From the NCBI RefSeq assembly GCF_019578655.1, contig NC_063262.1, positions 9,927,582 through 9,991,581 of the forward strand: a stretch of 64,000 nt of DNA, read 5' to 3'. This document shows positions 60,138-64,000 of this stretch, in pieces. Both the position numbers and the translations under genes were made by a program. Position 1 is the first letter of the stretch, and every line of letters starts with the position of its first letter. The notes under the pieces were generated by a model. It was not told where the DNA came from. It made no database searches and worked only from the letters and a program-made list of their open reading frames with translations. Source of the DNA: Ricinus communis. Taxonomy: Eukaryota; Streptophyta; Magnoliopsida; Malpighiales; Euphorbiaceae.

Positions 60138-62015
60138 TCAGTCTATCATTGCCACTGAAGAGGGATCATTAGCAACAACTCGAAAATTATCCTCATTGTC
60201 ATTTTCTCTATCATCTTCTTGATTTTGGTCGACATTTAAACTTTCTCCTTCCTCTGTTGTTGCTGATCCCTGCTGCTGTCGTTCTTCTTGTCCAACCATC
60301 ATATGCATTAGAAGTTCTTCAGGCTTCAACTCTTGACCAGAAATAACCGATTTATCAACTTTCCTTGTCTTCTGTCTATATAGAACATCAAGCTGCTGAA
60401 AATAAGGACAAGTCTTCGCGTCATCAGGCCTTCTCTTATTGCTCTCTTTTACTCTCTTGAAATACTTGTTCATATTCTCCCATTTCTCTTTGCACCTCTT
60501 CGCATTCCTATTATATCCAAGCTTTTTCATTGCTGCTGATATCTCTTCCCACAGAGGCCCTTTTGGCCCGCTGTCTTGATATTGTATATCAAGATTAGTC
60601 CTCAGCCTAATTAATGCTTCAATTTCTTCTTTAGGCCATCTTGTTGAGCCCAGCTGAACATAATTCTCAACATTATTATTTTCCTGTGCTTTCACTACTT
60701 TCTCTATAGAAACTACTTGGTTCTCAGTCGGTTGCACTTGAACTATTTGATTCTCAGGCAATTGCACTGAGCTAGCTTGGTCTGAGAACTTCTGTAAAAT
60801 TGAAAGCACAGCTGCATCTTTCGCAGCTGCAATTGATCTCTCTTGAACTAACAATTCACGTTCTCTCTTAATCCTATCTAATTCTTGCATCTTCCATGCT
60901 TCTTCTCTTGCCATCCTATCTTGTTCACACTTCTCTATTGCGTCTAGAAACTTCCTTTGCAAACTCTCTTGCTTTTCAATCACTTCTTTTAACAACCTCT
61001 CAAAGAACTCCATTAATTTTCTTTTCTTCTTCTGTGTTTCTTCTGATTCTTCACTCGAACTATAGGTGCTAGAGGTAGAGGGATTATCAACAAAATTCAT
61101 ATTAGGGCTGTGAATAGAACTTGGAACAACATTTACTGGGTTTACCGCGAATGCAACTGTGGAAGAGTGCACCTTATCCGGGGATGAAGATGAAAGGAGC
61201 ACTTGGTGGTTGTCTAAAGCTTCTAATTGCTCAAAAAACCTATATGACTTGCAATTCGCCTTGCCGGATCTACCTTCCTTTGTTCTTCTATGGTACTTAT
61301 AAATATTCTCAAACTTTTCCTTGCATTTCTTGGCACTTCTATTGTAACCAAGCTCACTTAATTTCCTGATAGCAACAATTATGATAAAAAAATAAGAAAG
61401 AATTCCTTGGAATCACTTCAAAATCTTTAACTTAGTCAAAACCAATTAGCAATATCTAACATAACCAAATAATTAACAAGACAGACAGTTTAATACCAAC
61501 ATACCAAACGCTTATAAACATAAACTGAACAAAACACATAAAAGAACCTAATTCGGTGTTAGTTTTGAAGTGGGCAAGTAATATTTTCCTCAAAGAACAA
61601 TTACATAAGTGAGAATTGATAAAGACAAAGTTACTTTCAATCATTTTCAAAGTAACAAACATTACGTAATAATTTTTTTTATAAAAAAAAACAAAGAAAA
61701 GTAAACACCTATTGGTTTCAAGCAAGCTTAGAAATGAAATAAATAAGTAAATAAATAAATAAATAGATAAATAAAACTGACTGACCTGGAAACCTCATCC
61801 CAAAGAGGAGCTTTAAGAGCAGCTTCTCTAAATGCAAAATCCATATCAGACCTTATCTTTAACAAAGCTAAAGTTTCTTGCCTTGGCCACCTATTGCCCA
61901 TTAAGTAACGGTCAGCCTCTTCAACTTTAACCCTCTCTTCATTCTCCTCATTCTCACGGTTGCCGGTTGCGGCGACGCCACTTCTTGAATTTTCCGGTAA
62001 GGTTGAAATTTCCAT
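60138..62015 (-). CDS. GT-2-type trihelix transcription factor; join(complement(61786..62015), complement(60138..61365))
   Basis: Two exons encode 485 residues. The start is the ATG at 62015 (MEISTLPENS); an upstream in-frame TTG is not a start. An acidic N-terminus leads to the first trihelix (about 41-127): NRWPRQETLALLKIRSDMD, then KAPLWDEVS, with the intron splitting Arg77, then KLSELGYNRSAKKCKEKFEN. The basic KKKRK at 189-193 is a likely NLS. A long Glu/Lys/Arg coiled coil spans about 190-265. The second trihelix (about 318-409) has TRWPKEEIEALIRLRTNLD, GPLWEEISAAMKKLGYNR and KRCKEKWENMNKYFKRVKE. The C-terminus is acidic and Gln-rich. Two trihelices around a coiled coil define the GT-2/DF1/GTL group, which binds GT elements in promoters. 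Which member it is cannot be settled here. Confidence 0.92.
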
Positions 62016-62144
62016 GTCCAAGGCAATAATTTTAAGAAAAAAATAAGAGAAAAAAGTTACAGCCCAGAGAAAAAAATTAGAAATTTGGGATAAGATAGGA
62101 AAGGTGAATTCTTTCTAAAGGTTCGGTTAAATTTTGATTTTGGG

Positions 62145-62193
62145 TTTTCTTTTTTTTTTTTCTTTTTTTTTTTCTTTTTTTTTTTTTCTTTCT
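62145..62193. repeat. Polypyrimidine tract upstream of the trihelix gene
   Basis: T-runs broken by single C bases, 130-178 bases before the ATG; A-rich on the gene's strand. It probably lies in the 5' UTR or core promoter. Confidence 0.7.
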
Positions 62194-64000
62194 GGTAAAG
62201 GGTTTTAGGTTTTAGCTTCTCTCAAAATTCTACTAGTAGTAGAAGACAGTAAGTTAAATATAGAAAAAAGAAGTGAATTAGGGTTTTATTTTTAGGGGAT
62301 AAAGGCAGTGAGGTGTAATCAAGTGGGTGTAAAACCCAGCTGATTATTTTGACATGTCATATTCTTATTGGTTTGAGTGTCAAGATTGGATTCTTTGGTT
62401 AAAAAATAAAATGACTTTCGGGTCAATATTAGTGGCTATTAGGAAGAGAAATAAGGAATCTATGAGCATTGAGGGGTAAACATTGAGAGGAAAAAGTTGA
62501 ATTGGGATAGAGATATTGTGGTGGCAAGTTGGCTTTTGTGTTGCTTTCTAAATTTGGTTAAAAATTAGGCCCACACAGCCCACCTTTTGCCTTTTGGATG
62601 TCTCCATTCCACACTTAGATTTGCCTCCATTTGCATAAATGGCATAGGTACCCTTTCACATCTTTCTTCTTTACTTTTACTTTTCTTTTTTTCTGGGTTG
62701 ATCAATTCCTGTTTAGTTTTACTTAAATGGGACTTTTCTTTTTTGTCAAACACTAATACTTTATTGAATATATGGCTGTTGCTAGCTATCAATGATAAAG
62801 ATAATCATTTTATCATTTTTTTATATGAATTTAATGAAATAACTATTCTCCAATATACACCTCTAAGTCTGTAATAAAAGTTATTTATATTAATTACTTA
62901 TGAAACATTGATCAATTTTCATGGGAGGATTTTATTCTAATTTTTTTATTTAAAGTCTGTTTAGAATTGTCGATAGGTGGTAAAAAAATATATTTTATTT
63001 TAATTTTAATTTAATAAATTTCTTAAGTTTTCATAACTCTTTCTTATTAAATTTACTTTTGAGAAAATATCGATTTATTTGTTTTCTAAGAAGAATTAAA
63101 AGATGAAAAGTAGTTTTGGAAACTCAAAAAGAATATTTTGAAAGCACTCTTTTCCCATCTCAAATCCAAATGGGGCTTTATCAGTGTTCATTTCTTTTAT
63201 TCTTTTCTTACTATAGGACTTGTATTTTCCATTTCTTATAGTGAAGAACTTCTTGCAAGGAAAAATTCTAGAATTAATCCATTTGAGGTTGAGATATTCA
63301 TTATTGACTAATCATAAATGTATAGTAGTACAATCTATGCATGAAGTGGGGAAAGAAAAGTCCCATATCTTTAAAGTAGGCTCCATTAACAAGCAATACA
63401 TATTTCACATTAACTTTTAATTAAGTAATATAATTTATTTCTCATTTATTAAGAAACACAAAAATCCCAAAGCAATATAGTATGTGAAGATAAGGTTGAA
63501 CAGAGATTTTAGGAGATAAAGATGTGCATGTCTCGTACTCTGATTAAACTATGAAATTTAGGTTCCCTTAAGAACTTACTTTTACACCAAGTAAAGAGAA
63601 AAGAAAAAAAGAAAAGTAAAAGGACTAGAATAATTTGCACATCCTAATCATAATGTAGTAAAAGAAAGACCAGTTGATGACATTTTTATTAATTCAGATC
63701 GCATCCACATAAAAAATATTTAATTTTAAATATATTTGAATGATATAAGAAAAATAACAAAAATGAAGCATTATCATATTTTAAATATTTATTCAATAAC
63801 TGAAAAGATTTATTTAAAAAAGATTATCAAAGTAGAGTGTGGAAATGGTTTACGTAATCTCAAGCATGGGTGCCTTTTCACGTTTAAGGATAGCAAAGCA
63901 AAACTATTTAAGTATATATATTTATATAAGGTCTAAAGTTTCAGCTGTTAAGGTGGTGAAAACTGTGGTCTTAAAGCATCCCATGTTGATAAAATGGGGC
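62194..64000. other. Trihelix gene upstream region and gene-free DNA
   Basis: 62194-62560 should include the promoter of the minus-strand gene; no clear TATA box found. 62955-63180 has MITE-like ends (gtctgtttagaattg on the left, aaatccaaatggggc on the right), weakly inverted. The rest is AT-rich without a supported gene. Confidence 0.35.

Overview
The window is eukaryotic nuclear DNA from a flowering plant, almost certainly a eudicot. It is very AT-rich, its genes have GT-AG introns, and its repeats are typical plant ones: a SIRE-type Ty1/copia element, a Cassandra TRIM, a MULE, an endogenous caulimovirid and foldback MITEs. No species can be fixed from the sequence alone.

Four genes look intact. 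(1) Minus strand 1736-4826: two exons, 297 residues, an acidic Glu/Pro/Val/Lys-rich protein with an MGACATK N-terminus that suggests membrane anchoring by acylation. (2) Plus strand 35401-40861: seven exons, 268 residues, a J-domain co-chaperone with the J domain at the C-terminus and an organelle-type presequence. (3) Minus strand 50858-51445: one exon, 195 residues, a three-pass membrane protein of unknown function. (4) Minus strand 60138-62015: two exons, 485 residues, a GT-2-type trihelix transcription factor with two trihelix domains. They are unrelated and do not form a pathway.

The rest is a graveyard of mobile DNA. 1-455 is the start of a tRNA-Met-primed LTR element leaving the window. 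6519-11193 holds a decayed endogenous caulimovirid between two inverted copies of a (TAA)n-containing flank. 14766-23722 is a degenerate SIRE-lineage copia element with LTRs, PBS, PPT, gag, PR, IN, RT, RH and an extra 3' coding region. 23760-26750 holds LTR-like DNA and tandem duplications. 27600-29950 holds a tandem duplication split by a foldback element. 29987-33383 is a FAR1/FRS-like pseudogene, cut at one end by a SIRE-like half LTR and interrupted by a 2.1 kb Cassandra TRIM array with perfect 5-bp target duplications. 33900-35010, 51735-52305, 58322-58735 and 58738-59132 are foldback elements. 53060-54600 is a MULE transposase relic next to a third SIRE-like LTR.

The best leads are the Cassandra array, whose outer LTRs keep 5S-rRNA-like promoter boxes while the inner ones have lost them; the inverted flanks of the caulimovirid; and the clusters of short GC-rich dyad words, a different word in each family, inside the SIRE-like LTRs. 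All calls come from reading and hand translation; no database or alignment program was used, so repeat boundaries are approximate unless a TSD is given.
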